Below are positions 25,015 through 37,000 of a stretch of DNA of 64,000 nt, piece after piece. A model generated the notes under the pieces. It saw only the letters and a list, made by a program, of their open reading frames with translations. It was not told the DNA's origin and ran no database searches. Source of the stretch: Arenicola marina (Eukaryota; Annelida; Polychaeta; Arenicolidae); the NCBI GenBank assembly GCA_964019135.1, contig OZ025260.1:35024254-35088253 (forward strand), in the 5' to 3' direction. Each line of letters starts with the position of its first letter. Within the stretch, counting starts at the first letter, position 1. The position numbers and the translations under genes were made by a program.

Positions 25015-28000
25015 GTATGGTATGGGTGTTTATGGTATGACAAATTGCTGAGAATAAGGAAATAAAGTAATGATGTGATGCTCTGAATGTTATCCTGTTT
25101 ATAAGTTAGTCTTGGCTAGTTTATCTGCCGCCACCACTTTCGTCAATATTTTTTTCTGTGCCCCATTTGTAGCCATGTTTTATACATTTGTATATTCCAT
25201 TACACAAGATCCTTGTGATTTTAACTTACTTGTAAGTGTATCTTGTTTAATAACAGCTAGTATAATTCTGGTATACAGTTTGTCGAGCAGTAACGGATCA
25301 CAGGCAGTAGCGGATCACTTCGCTGTTTAGGTTGAATCGTTTCTATTAAAAGCCATTAAATGTAATAAATTAGAATTTATTTCAAAGATAATTACCCACT
25401 GACTTGAAATAAGTCGAAAAACGAGAGGCACTACCAAGGTTTACATTCAATTTTTAACCTCAAATGCACTTCCGGTAGCAAGCTCTTTGCTCCGCGAGTT
25501 CTCGTGTGAAATAGCAACTTCTATTTCAACAGGCCATTCTTGCCAAAGTGAATCTGTACGTAACATCTGTACATAACTGAGGTAATTTTTTCATAGCTAT
25601 ATATACCATAAACCTTCATAAAAATAATCAGATCCCTCCATAAAGCAGAATTTCTGTTGTCATCCAAATTGTGTGAGCTGCTTTCTCGGATCAGTGACGC
25701 ATGTCTTTGCCGCCAAGCGTTACCGCCAAGCTTGACTGCCAGGTGGCATGGCATAAATCATTAGTCCCATATCAGCAGATCAGTAGCGGTACGGCTCTGA
25801 AAATATCACAATAAGCTATAAATTATTTTACCAAACTATAAACTATGTGCCATATTAGATCGTTGATAATCTGATTTCGTATTTTTGAGACAGTTAATGC
25901 ATTATGATACCTGTTTACTGTCAAAACAGGCTGCAAGATGGCATGATCTGCTACTGCCTAAAGTGATCTGTTACTGCCTAATACAGTACCCTACAACATG
26001 GACCATTTTTAGATAGGATGTTGCCAGAGAATGATCAAGTTCGCTACACATGAAAAGAGCCTGCATTTCTGAAAAGAATGAGCCTAAGATGATGCACTAG
26101 CTCCTCAGAAAACATTCTCAATCATTCCTTGGACAAAAGTAATCCACTACTGCCTGACAAGCTGTAGTTTCTATCTACATATAATATAATCTGATCCTGT
26201 AACTGAACTTTTTGCCTACAGGTTTTTCCACCACTGGAGCCAGCCCGGGTCTCCAGGGTAGCTCTGGCTGAGAGCATATATATATATATATATTGGCTAT
26301 AGTTGCTAATAATATGCACTTGAGATACCCACGCAAGCAACAGGCTGGGGCCACCCATCGGACTCTGTGGCCTCTTGCCAAAAATGACCTGGCAACCGGG
26401 CTAACCCTGCCTCCCATGCGATCCAGGCTAGGGCCACCCTGTGGCCCCATCCCATGTCATGCAACCCTGGCCGGTGCCACCCCATGGCCCTCTCCCCATT
26501 ATGTGCAACCCCCGTGACCTCTACGGCCCCTCCCTGCTATGGAAGCCCACTGGTGGCTCCAGTGGTGGTGAAAGGCCAAGGGCCAAAAAGCCTGCACTGG
26601 GTACAGCTTGGTTGTTAGCACTGTCTGGTGGGGGTGGAAAAGCTGAGGGCGTAAAAGCCTGCCAGCGAAACGTCTAAAAACCATCTGCTCGGATACGAGT
26701 TGTCTCTAGCAAAAACTTAATGCTGTGGATATTTGACCATGACAGACTATTTGTGTGGAGCTATTTTGCCAGTTCTTAATGCTGTTTGGCTATTGTTTAT
26801 GATATCACTACTTTGCGGGTCATAGACTATTCAGTGCTATTTTACCAGCAGGTTTCAATGCTGGGGTATTACCCTGAAATGGCAAAATAGAGTATTTATA
26901 TCTGCCAGTCAAGTAGCCAAACCTGCTGGGAAAACAATCACAGCAAAATATTCACTGTGTAAACTTAAAGCTGCTCATACAGCAATTTCTTACCTACATC
27001 ATGATTTTCGAGATCTTTTGGATAAACATCCTGGATAAATTTTTTGACCATGTGAATGTTAACTTTGTATGATTGGCTAAATGTATGTATTGTGGTTCAC
27101 TTTTTGCATGTTATGATGCTTGAACTTAAACTGGTTATCTGGGGACATTATTGTATATTATATGCTCTATCATATGATCTTGTCTATTATGCAGTCTTTT
27201 CATGATAGCAGAACAGAAGTTATAAAGTTATATAAGTTATAATTACTGTAATAAAATCTAAAATAGATTCAAGGATCCAGCTATATTGATAGAAAATATT
27301 GTCCAGATAGATATAAAACCTGTGGTCTAGACAGGTATATTGATACAATATTATCCACAATATGATGCGATAATTCTTGGTTGGTTTCTTATTACAAATT
27401 TGCTGCCTAGAAAAAAAAGGCAATTATATCCATGAATTACTTGAAGTCAAATTTTTCGATCAGATACAAATTCCAGTGACTATTCTGATCCCGCTAAACA
27501 TGGTGCTTAAGTTATGAGATGATATTGTTAAGTAGAATATAAATTTTCAGCATAGCGTTATGACTTTATTTTTCCAGTGACACAAATCAACAGGATCAAG
27601 GACCATCATTAGTTGGGGAAGAAGAAAAGACTAGCATCATGAGCAAACGCTTTAAAGTCAATGAACCCGCTGAGCATGCTGGAGGGTCAACTGTAAAGAA
27701 ATTTAAATCCGTGAATGAATCTTTGGATGAAGGAGGGAAAGCTGTGGAACTCATGCAAACTGATGCAGATACATCTCTGGATGCATCGCAGGACTGCGAA
27801 ATTGTCTTCGACAACAGGAAGTGGTGGTGCGAGTCCTGCTTGTTACTAAATCCTATCCAGGTGGAGCAATGCATTGCCTGCCTACATTGGAAGTCCAGGG
27901 ATGCCCAGCTGATTGTGGACACATCTCGTGGTGATACTTTGCAACAAAAGCCAGAGGACGCCTCCACGGGTGCTGGGGTTCTCACACCTGCTGGAGTAAC

Positions 28001-31000
28001 CACTGCTGAGAATAATGGCGCTGCCGCCGAAGTGGAAGATTCCAGATGGACGTGTAGGCGTTGCACCCTTGATAACGCATCAGGATCACAAAAGTGTGAA
28101 ATATGTGAAGCCCCTAGGAAATTTAACATGTTGTCGAGAGATCCATCGGATTCATCTTTGCACGGCTTGCAGAGAAATATAAAGAAGCCGCAGGATAAAG
28201 TTGTTGGGAGGGAGACGAGCAGTCCGAGTAGGGTGATTAATAATGGCGCCCGCGTACGGCCAGCCAGCGATGCCACGGAGTCGTGGACCTGTAACCACTG
28301 CTCGTTCCCTTGCAACCCTTCGTGGGCCGTGATCTGTGATATATGCAACAGCGTACGGCAGGTTTATGGTTACCAGGGCAACGCCGCCGCCCGCCCAGCC
28401 GGCGACGATGACAATAGGAAGGGTGTAACGCCAGGGGGCGCTACTGCCAGGAGAAAGAACACGTGGTTTTGTCCGAAATGTGAAGTCGAGAATCAAAACC
28501 TCGTCCGTGACTGCTTCGCTTGCGGGTTCCTGCGCACGCCGGCGACGACTGTAGACATGCCGAGCGTCGGAGCCACTTCGGTGACGTCCCCCGACGAGGG
28601 GACCACGTGGTCATGTCCTCGGTGCACGCTGACCAATGCCGCCACGGCGCCGGTCTGCGCCGCCTGTCAATCCAAGAAAGAGATCTCTACACCCAGCGTG
28701 GACGCAACAGAGAAAGCCAACGGCGAAGGTGGTGCTAGCAATGACCGCAAGTCGAAGAAGAACACGTGGGCCTGTCTGAAATGTACATTTATTAACGGTA
28801 CCGATAACACTGCCTGCGAGATGTGCGGCACGGCCCTGCCGAAGGTGGCGACACCAAGCGGGAAGCCGTCTACCGCCGAGGCGAGCCACACGGGGACGCC
28901 ACCGTCGCGACCGTTACTACAGCGTCAGAACACGTTATACATGGAGGACATCCGGCGGAAGGAGGAAGAGGAAGCACTGACCACGTGGCAGGAGATCATA
29001 GACTTTTGTAGGGTGGTGAGTCAACACGAATCCATCTGATCTTTATTTTAAGATCCCTCTGATGAACCGACAGCGGTCATTAAGAGTCTTGAAGTTTTTG
29101 TAGCACATAAGGATACAGCAATGAAATCAGCGCACCGCTGTAGTTAGTATTCTTTGACTAGTGTAGTGTGGATTTAGGCTTTGAATTAACTAATTTAAAT
29201 AGTAATGATCAGTCCGTTAGGCGCATGCTAATGCATGGCAATTGTGCATTACAACCGTGGCTTGTTGCTTTATTAAACACAACTAATCGGAACTTCTGAT
29301 AGGTTTCCAGTAGTTCATAATACATTCCCAAACAATATTCCCAAACAATATGCAGATATCATCCGAATTATTCGTAATGCGTAAATTTTATTTGTGCAGA
29401 ATAGAGAAACGTTTGTGGACGACTCATTCCCGCCCATCCCGAGATCGCTGTTCTACGACCCGATGAAGCCCCCCAAGCACCATGACGTGGTCACCAAGTG
29501 GCTGAGGCCCAGTATGATCTCCTCCGCCGACCGCAACGAGCTGGCCATCCCTTGGACCGTCTTCCGCACCCCGATGCCGTCTGACATATCGCAGGGAATA
29601 CTAGGAAATTGCTGGTCAGTGTTTAATTCTTAGGATCTCAAAGTTACTAAATCTGTCAACGCCAGTCTTGTCCTATTTCGCGACTGCCATGTCGATCAAT
29701 AGTACAAGTGGTCTTCTGTTTTGCCGATCCAGCTGTTTATTGTGAAGAATAATCTCTATACGTTCTTTTTGTCATAGAATTATTGACTTCTCCAGTTTTA
29801 CGCGTTAGGCTTCCGTCATGTTAACGATCTATTCATTTGGTTTTTGAATTGAGCCGTTCTGAGTAATTCCTCACCATGACCACCCGTTGTCAACCAATCT
29901 GCCCGGGAGCCTCCGTAGCTCACTTAGCGACGCACTAAGCTTCCGGCCAATGGACCCGCGTTCAATTCTCGTTTATGTACGGCATCTAAATCTGGGGAAA
30001 GTTATTCATCAATTTCACAGACGTTCCTTGGCCATGTGTAGGCCATATACGTACCCCGGTGGCATAAAACCCCAATTAATCCATCCTATCATTCACATCA
30101 CAACACCGCAGATCCCCTTTTAACCAAGGTACCAATCACCCGACTGCAGCCTCCTGCAGGCACTTCCGGTGGCAATGGTCTAGCGCTTGCCTCCCGAGTC
30201 TTGTCGATGTGGTGATTGCCATGTCGCATCGTTACGCCAACACTCCCTAACGCCACACACTATAGGTGCCAACTTAGGTTATACTGACAAATGACTGCAA
30301 AAGTATGGCCCCTATTAAGATAGAACAGCTCGACGACACTTATCCCTAGGATCTTGCTTGTGGTGAATACGAAACTCCACGTCACGCTTACGATTGGCTG
30401 CTCCTCATTGCGCTTCACGCTCCTCGACACTATAATTATGCAATGATACAACACTACACACACCGCACAAGTAACTTCGATCTTGCTTGTAGCAGACATA
30501 ACAGTCTCATGTCGCGTCGATGGGGCGATTGACTTAAATAAGCTACGTTACGCTAAAAACGTCCGCACCACTTACCTCTATGCACACAATATGGATTAAA
30601 TCGACATCGAAATAATGCCCCCTCTTTCGCTAAAACGCCCTGACACCCACACCCTATAATTATGCGTTCAAACGTCCTGTTGTCACTTTCCTGTAATTAT
30701 GATACCAGAACACAAGGAAAGACCTACAAAAATAGTAGCTTAAAAAACCACTTCATTTTGCCCCATGACCCCGACGATACTTCCCAATAAATTCTGCACT
30801 TCTACACCACTATATATAGACGCCAACCGCGTGTCAACCATGTGTCGACCACGTGTTAACAACGCGTGCACACCACGTGTCCACCACGTTTGTCGACCAC
30901 GTGTCTTTCTCTCCTGCGGTGTTTTCGGCCAGGTTTCTGAGCGCCCTGGCCGTGTTGGCGGAGCGCCCCGAGTTGGTTGAGAAGGTGCTGATCACCAAGG

Positions 31001-34000
31001 ACCACTGTCCCGAAGGCGCCTACCAGGTCCGGCTCTGCAAGGACGGCGAGTGGCTGACGGTCCTGGTGGACGACCTCCTGCCCTGCGACAGCCGCGGCTT
31101 CCTCGTGTACTCACAGGTGGGTGGGGGTATAGGGGAGTCTGTCCTCGTGTAGTCCCTGGTGGGTGGTGGTGGCAGGGGAGTGTCCCCGTGTACTCACAGG
31201 TGTGTGGGGTCGGGGGATGGGTGGGGGTGGTTGGGCAGTCTGTCGTCGTGGACGGGGGATGGGTGGGTGTGGTGGCGCAGTCTGTCGTCGTGGACGGAGG
31301 ATGAGTGGGCGTGGTGTGGCAGTCTGTCCTCGTGGACGGAGGATGAGTGGGTGTGGTGTGGCAGTCTGTCGTCGTGGACGGAGGATGGGTGGGTGTGGTG
31401 TAGCAGTCTGTCGTCGTGGACGGAGGATGAGTGGGTGTGGTGTAGCAGTCTGTCGTCGTGGACGGAGGATGAGTGGGTGTGGCGTGGCAGTCTGTCGTCG
31501 TGGACGGAGGATGAGTGGGTGTGGTGTGGCAGTCTGTCGTCGTGGACGGGGGATGGGTGGGTGTGGTGTGGCAGTCTGTCGTCGTGGACGGAGGATGAGT
31601 GGGTGTGGTGTGGCAGTCTGTCGTCGTGGACGGAGGATGGGTGGGTGTGGTGTGGCAGTCTGTCGTCGTGGACGGAGGATGAGTGCGTGTGGTGTGGCAG
31701 TCTGTCGTCGTGGACGGAGGATGGGTGGGTGTGGTGTGGCAGTCTGTCGTCGTGGACGGAGGATGAGTGCGTGTGGTGTGGCAGTCTGTCGTCGTGGACG
31801 GAGGATGGGTGCGTGTGGTGTGGCAGTCTGTCGTCGTGGACGGAGGATGGGTGGGTGTGGTGTGGCAGTCTGTCGTCGTGGACGGGGGATGGGTGGGTGT
31901 GGTGTGGCAGTCTGTCGTCGTGGACGGAGGATGGGTGGGTGTGGTGTGGCAGTCTGTCGTCGTGGACGGAGGATGAGTGGGTGTGGTGTGGCAGTCTGTC
32001 GTCGTGGACGGAGGATGAGTGGGTGTGGTGTGGCAGTCTGTCGTCGTGGACGGAGGATGGGGTGGTGTGGTGTGGCAGTCTGTCGTCGTGGACGGAGGAT
32101 GGGTGGGTGTGGTGTGGCAGTCTGTCGTCGTGGACGGAGGATGGGTGGGTGTGGTGTGGCAGTCTGTCGTCGTGGACGGGGGATGGGTGGGTGTGGTGTG
32201 GCAGTCTGTCGTCGTGGACGGAGGATGAGTGGGTGTGGTGTTGCAGTCTGTCGTCGTGGACGGAGGATGGGTGGGTGTGGTGTGGCAGTCTGTCGTCGTG
32301 GACGGAGGATGAGTGGGTGTGGTGTGGCAGTCTGTCGTCGTGGACGGAGGATGGGTGGGTTTGGTGTGGCAGTCTGTCGTCGTGGACGGAGGATGGGTGC
32401 GTGTGGTGTGGCAGTCTGTCGTCGTGGACGGAGGATGGGTGGGTGTGGTGTGGCAGTCTGTCGTCGTGGACGGAGGATGGGTGGGTGTGGTGTGGCAGTC
32501 TGTCGTCGTGGACGGAGGATGAGTGGGTGTGGTGTTGCAGTCTGTCGTCGTGGACGGAGGATGGGTGGGTGTGGTGTGGCAGTCTGTCGTCGTGGACGGA
32601 GGATGAGTGGGTGTGGTGTGGCAGTCTGTCGTCGTGGACGGAGGATGGGTGGGTGTGGTGCGGCAGTCTGTCGTCGTGGACGGAGGATGGGTGGGTGTGG
32701 TGTGGCAGTCTGTCGTCGTGGACGGAGGATGGGTGGGTGTGGTGTGGCAGTCTGTCGTCGTGGACGGAGGATGAGTGGGTGTGGTGTTGCAGTCTGTCGT
32801 CGTGGACGGAGGATGGGTGGGTGTGGCGTGGCAGTCTGTCGTCGTGGACGGAGGATGAGTGGGTGTGGTGTGGCAGTCTGTCGTCGTGGACGGAGGATGG
32901 GTGGGTGTGGTGTGGCAGTCTGTCGTCGTGGACGGAGGATGGGTGGGTGTGGTGTGGCAGTCTGTCGTCGTGGACGGAGGATGAGTGGGTGTGGTGTGGC
33001 AGTCTGTCGTCGTGGACGGAGGATGAGTGGGTGTGGTGTTGCAGTCTGTCGTCGTGGACGGGGGATGGGTGGGTGTGGTGTGGCAGTCTGTCGTCGTGGA
33101 CGGAGGATGAGTGGGTGTGGTGTGGCAGTCTGTCGTCGTGGACGGGGGATGGGTGGGTGTGGTGTGGCAGTCTGTCGTCGTGGACGGAGGATGGGTGGGT
33201 GTGGTGTGGCAGTCTGTCGTCGTGGACGGAGGATGGGTGCGTGTGGTGTGGCAGTCTGTCGTCGTGGACGGAGGATGGGTGGGTGTGGTGTGGCAGTCTG
33301 TCGTCGTGGACGGAGGATGGGTGGGTGTGGTGTGGCAGTCTGTCGTCGTGGACGGAGGATGGGTGCGTGTGGTGTGGCAGTCTGTCGTCGTGGACGGAGG
33401 ATGGGTGGGTGTGGTGTGGCAGTCTGTCGTCGTGGACGGAGGATGGGTGGGTGTGGTGTGGCAGTCTGTCGTCGTGGACGGAGGATGAGTGCGTGTGGTG
33501 TGGCAGTCTGTCGTCGTGGACGGAGGATGGGTGGGTGTGGTGTGGCAGTCTGTCGTCGTGGACGGGGGATGGGTGGGTGTGGTGTGGCAGTCTGTCGTCG
33601 TGGACGGAGGATGGGTGGGTGTGGTGTGGCAGTCTGTCGTCGTGGACGGAGGATGGGTGGGTGTGGTGTGGCAGTCTGTCGTCGTGGACGGAGGATGGGT
33701 GGGTGTGGTGTGGCAGTCTGTCGTCGTGGACGGAGGATGAGTGGGTGTGGTGTTGCAGTCTGTCGTCGTGGACGGAGGATGGGTGGGTGTGGTGTGGCAG
33801 TCTGTCGTCGTGGACGGAGGATGGGTGGGTGTGGTGTGGCAGTCTGTCGTCGTGGACGGAGGATGGGTGGGTGTGGTGTGGCAGTCTGTCGTCGTGGACG
33901 GAGGATGGGTGGGTGTGGTGTGGCAGTCTGTCGTCGTGGACGGAGGATGGGTGGGTGTGGTGTGGCAGTCTGTCGTCGTGGACGGAGGATGAGTGGGTCT

Positions 34001-37000
34001 ATCCCACACGCTTACTGCCTGAAATAATTCTACGAACTGTACGTCGGCAATTCTGGTTGAAGGAGCGATAATAAAAACTTGTTGCTTTGGGTGATGATAT
34101 GGGGAGTCTTTCACTGCAATTTTTGAACTTATATCTTTGAAGTCTTAATCCTACGTGTGTTTCTAACGTTGCGAGCAATAACAAACAAATTTATAAAATC
34201 ATTATATATATATTACTGCAATGTCGTTTTAGACAATAATATGCAAATGAATATTCTTGAAATACTGATTAAAACAGCACTAGGTTTTTGCTTTTTGAGA
34301 TATAAATACTACCTCTAAAAACGTTAGCAGCCTGCAGATTTACACAACAAGGTTGCGCTGTTTGTCCATCCATGTGCGTGTCCATACCCCGTGTCACCCT
34401 GTCTGTCTGGCGTCCCCTCAGGCAAGACGCCGACAGCTGTGGGTGGCTCTCATCGAGAAGGCTCTGGCCAAGCTGCACGGCTGCTACCAGGCCCTCACCT
34501 CTGGCCGCTGCATCGAGGGCCTCGTCACCCTGACCGGAGCACCATGCGAGAGCATTCAGCTCCAACAAGGTACGTACACCTACCAGCTAACTTACCCCTT
34601 AGGTCACCAGCATGTCGGTGAATGGATGGATGGATTCGTTTATTCAACTAAGTGTCCATAATGGCATGAACCATCAATGATTGTCGAAATAATACTATGA
34701 AGCACTTGGCCGACGAGGTCATATTAGGTCGCTGGCACTAGAGCCAGGTAATAAATTAAAGTTGTTGAATTGCGACCCTATTTGATTGAAAGAGAAACTG
34801 AATGACGTAACGGGCCAGTTAAGGTAGATGCATAGATTAAATTTTTTTCAGACAAACTTGTTGACATTTTTTCAACTTATAGTAATGTGTATCCAAAACG
34901 ATAAAATAACATAAAAAAGATATGTACCTACTTTTCTGTCAAAATGACGTTGAATAGGTAGGGGGTCACATCTAAATTTATAATGGCTGTCAATGGAGAA
35001 TTTTGGAATTTCGACACGAAATATTCAAGAGAAAAAAATGGCTCAGACAAAGTTAATAAAAAATTGCCTGTAACAAGCTCGCTCCTTGTTTGTTCAAGCA
35101 AGAGAAAAAAAATATATGGGTCTTCTGCCTCGTTTTTTCGTAAAGTGACTCTGAACATGGAAATTGTGCCGGTAATTCTGAGGGTCGGAATGGGTAACAT
35201 GCTGAACTAGAGACACGAAAAGTACTCACAAGATTGAATAAGATACTTGGTGTTTTACATGAAAAAAGTTAAGCAACCAAACGTGTAAGCATATAGGCCT
35301 ACGATGATGTGGGGGATCCCTACACCCCCCCCCCCACCCCGCCTCCCCCACTGATTTACTGTGCCTGTGTGGCAATTTCCCTTTACAGCGCATCAGTTTC
35401 GCGACTTTGTTACATAAACAAAAAAAAACGATGACGCGCTGCGCACAATAGAGCATTCGCCAGATTAGCCTGGTTCCGCGCCCCAACTTGGCTCGCTCGC
35501 TCACTTACAAGTATGAGTATGAGCGGCGGTACCAGCTTATCAGCTATAGCGCCACAGTGATGCCGGGAACCTCCTTAATATTAAAGTAAACACATTGATA
35601 CGAAACATATAATGGACTCAATTTCAGAATGGGAAATGCCTATGCTTGCATGTCATTCATCCTCAATACATTATCGTCTGTGGCGCCATTGTGACATTCG
35701 TTTCGCGATGAAGCCATACCGCACTCCGCGATTGGCTACCGCTCACACAAATTGTTACGCCCCAGGGTGAAATTTATTTCGAATGTTCATTCAAGAAAAT
35801 GAACATGACAGAGCTGCAAATGCCAGGCGGGTTTATAATATAAACGTTATCAGTGCACATGTCCTATCCTAGCGAGCCGAGCAAGATAAATCGGTCGTTT
35901 TTCCATGTTTGAGCAATCAAAATTGAACCGATAAACGCATCTCGTACTCCAATTATGTATGCGTGTCGCCCCGGGAGGTGTCTTGAAACAACATTCCGTT
36001 TCATTCACACTTCACACGCCGGATGTCCTTTAAGCCGTCAGGCCTAGAGTACCCTAGAACCGTCGTTGCTTGTTCATGCGGTGCGCTGTTGCAGACCGCC
36101 GGAGGCCTGCCGTCGGAGTACCCTAGAACCGCCGTTGCGTGTTCATGCGGTGCGCTGTTGCAGACCGCCGGAGGCCTGCCGTCGGAGTACCCTAGAACCG
36201 TCGTTGCATGTTCATGTGGTGCGCTGTTGCAGACCGCCGGAGGCCTGCCGTCGGAGTACCCTAGAACCGTCGTTGCGTGTTCATGCGGTGCGCTGTTGCA
36301 GACCGCCGGAGGCCTGCCGTCGGAGTACCCTAGAACCGTCGTTGCGTGTTTATGCGGTGCGCTGTTGCAGACCGCCGGAGGCCTGCCGTCGGAGTACCCT
36401 AGAACCGCCGTTGCGTGTTCATGCGGTGCGCTGTTGCAGACCGCCGGAGGCCTGCCGTCGGAGTACCCTAGAACCGTCGTTGCGTGTTCATGCGGTGCGC
36501 TGTTGCAGACCGCCGGAGGCCTGCCGTCGGAGTACCCTAGAACCGTCGTTGCGTGTTTATGCGGTGCGCTGTTGCAGACCGCCGGAGGCCTGCCGTCGGA
36601 GTACCCTAGAACCGTCGTTGCGTGTTCATGCGGTGCGCTGTTGCAGACCGCCGGAGGCCTGCCGTCGGAGTACCCTAGAACCGTCGTTGCGTGTTCATGC
36701 GGTGCGCTGTTGCAGACCGCCGGATGCCTGCCGTCGGAGTACCCTAGAACCGCCGTTGCGTGTTCATGCGGTGCGCTGTTGCAGACCGCCGGAGGCCTGC
36801 CGTCGGAGTACCCTAGAACCGTCGTTGCGTGTTCATGCGGTGCGCTGTTGCAGACCGCCGGAGGCCTGCCGTCGGAGTACCCTAGAACCGTCGATGTGTG
36901 TTCATGCGGTGCGCTGTTGCAGACCGCCGGAGGCCTGCCGTCGGAGTACCCTAGAACCGTCGTTGCGTGTTCATGCGGTGCGCTGTTGCAGACCGCCGGA

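Noticed and set aside
25112-25330. Hydrophobic 70-residue frame in calpain-15 intron 1
   Set aside because: It has no ATG at its start, no splice context and no family resemblance. The AATAAA at 25364 is not enough to support a gene.
27596-28496. Minus-strand frames opposite the zinc-finger exon
   Set aside because: They are mirror images of the strongly conserved calpain-15 exon 2.
31000-34110. Open frames of about 950-1040 codons on both strands across the 42-bp array, rich in [14 protein letters not shown] or [14 protein letters not shown]-like repeats
   Set aside because: The unit length is a multiple of three and contains no stop in several frames, so openness is automatic. The frames lie in a calpain-15 intron and have no independent start, domain or codon bias.
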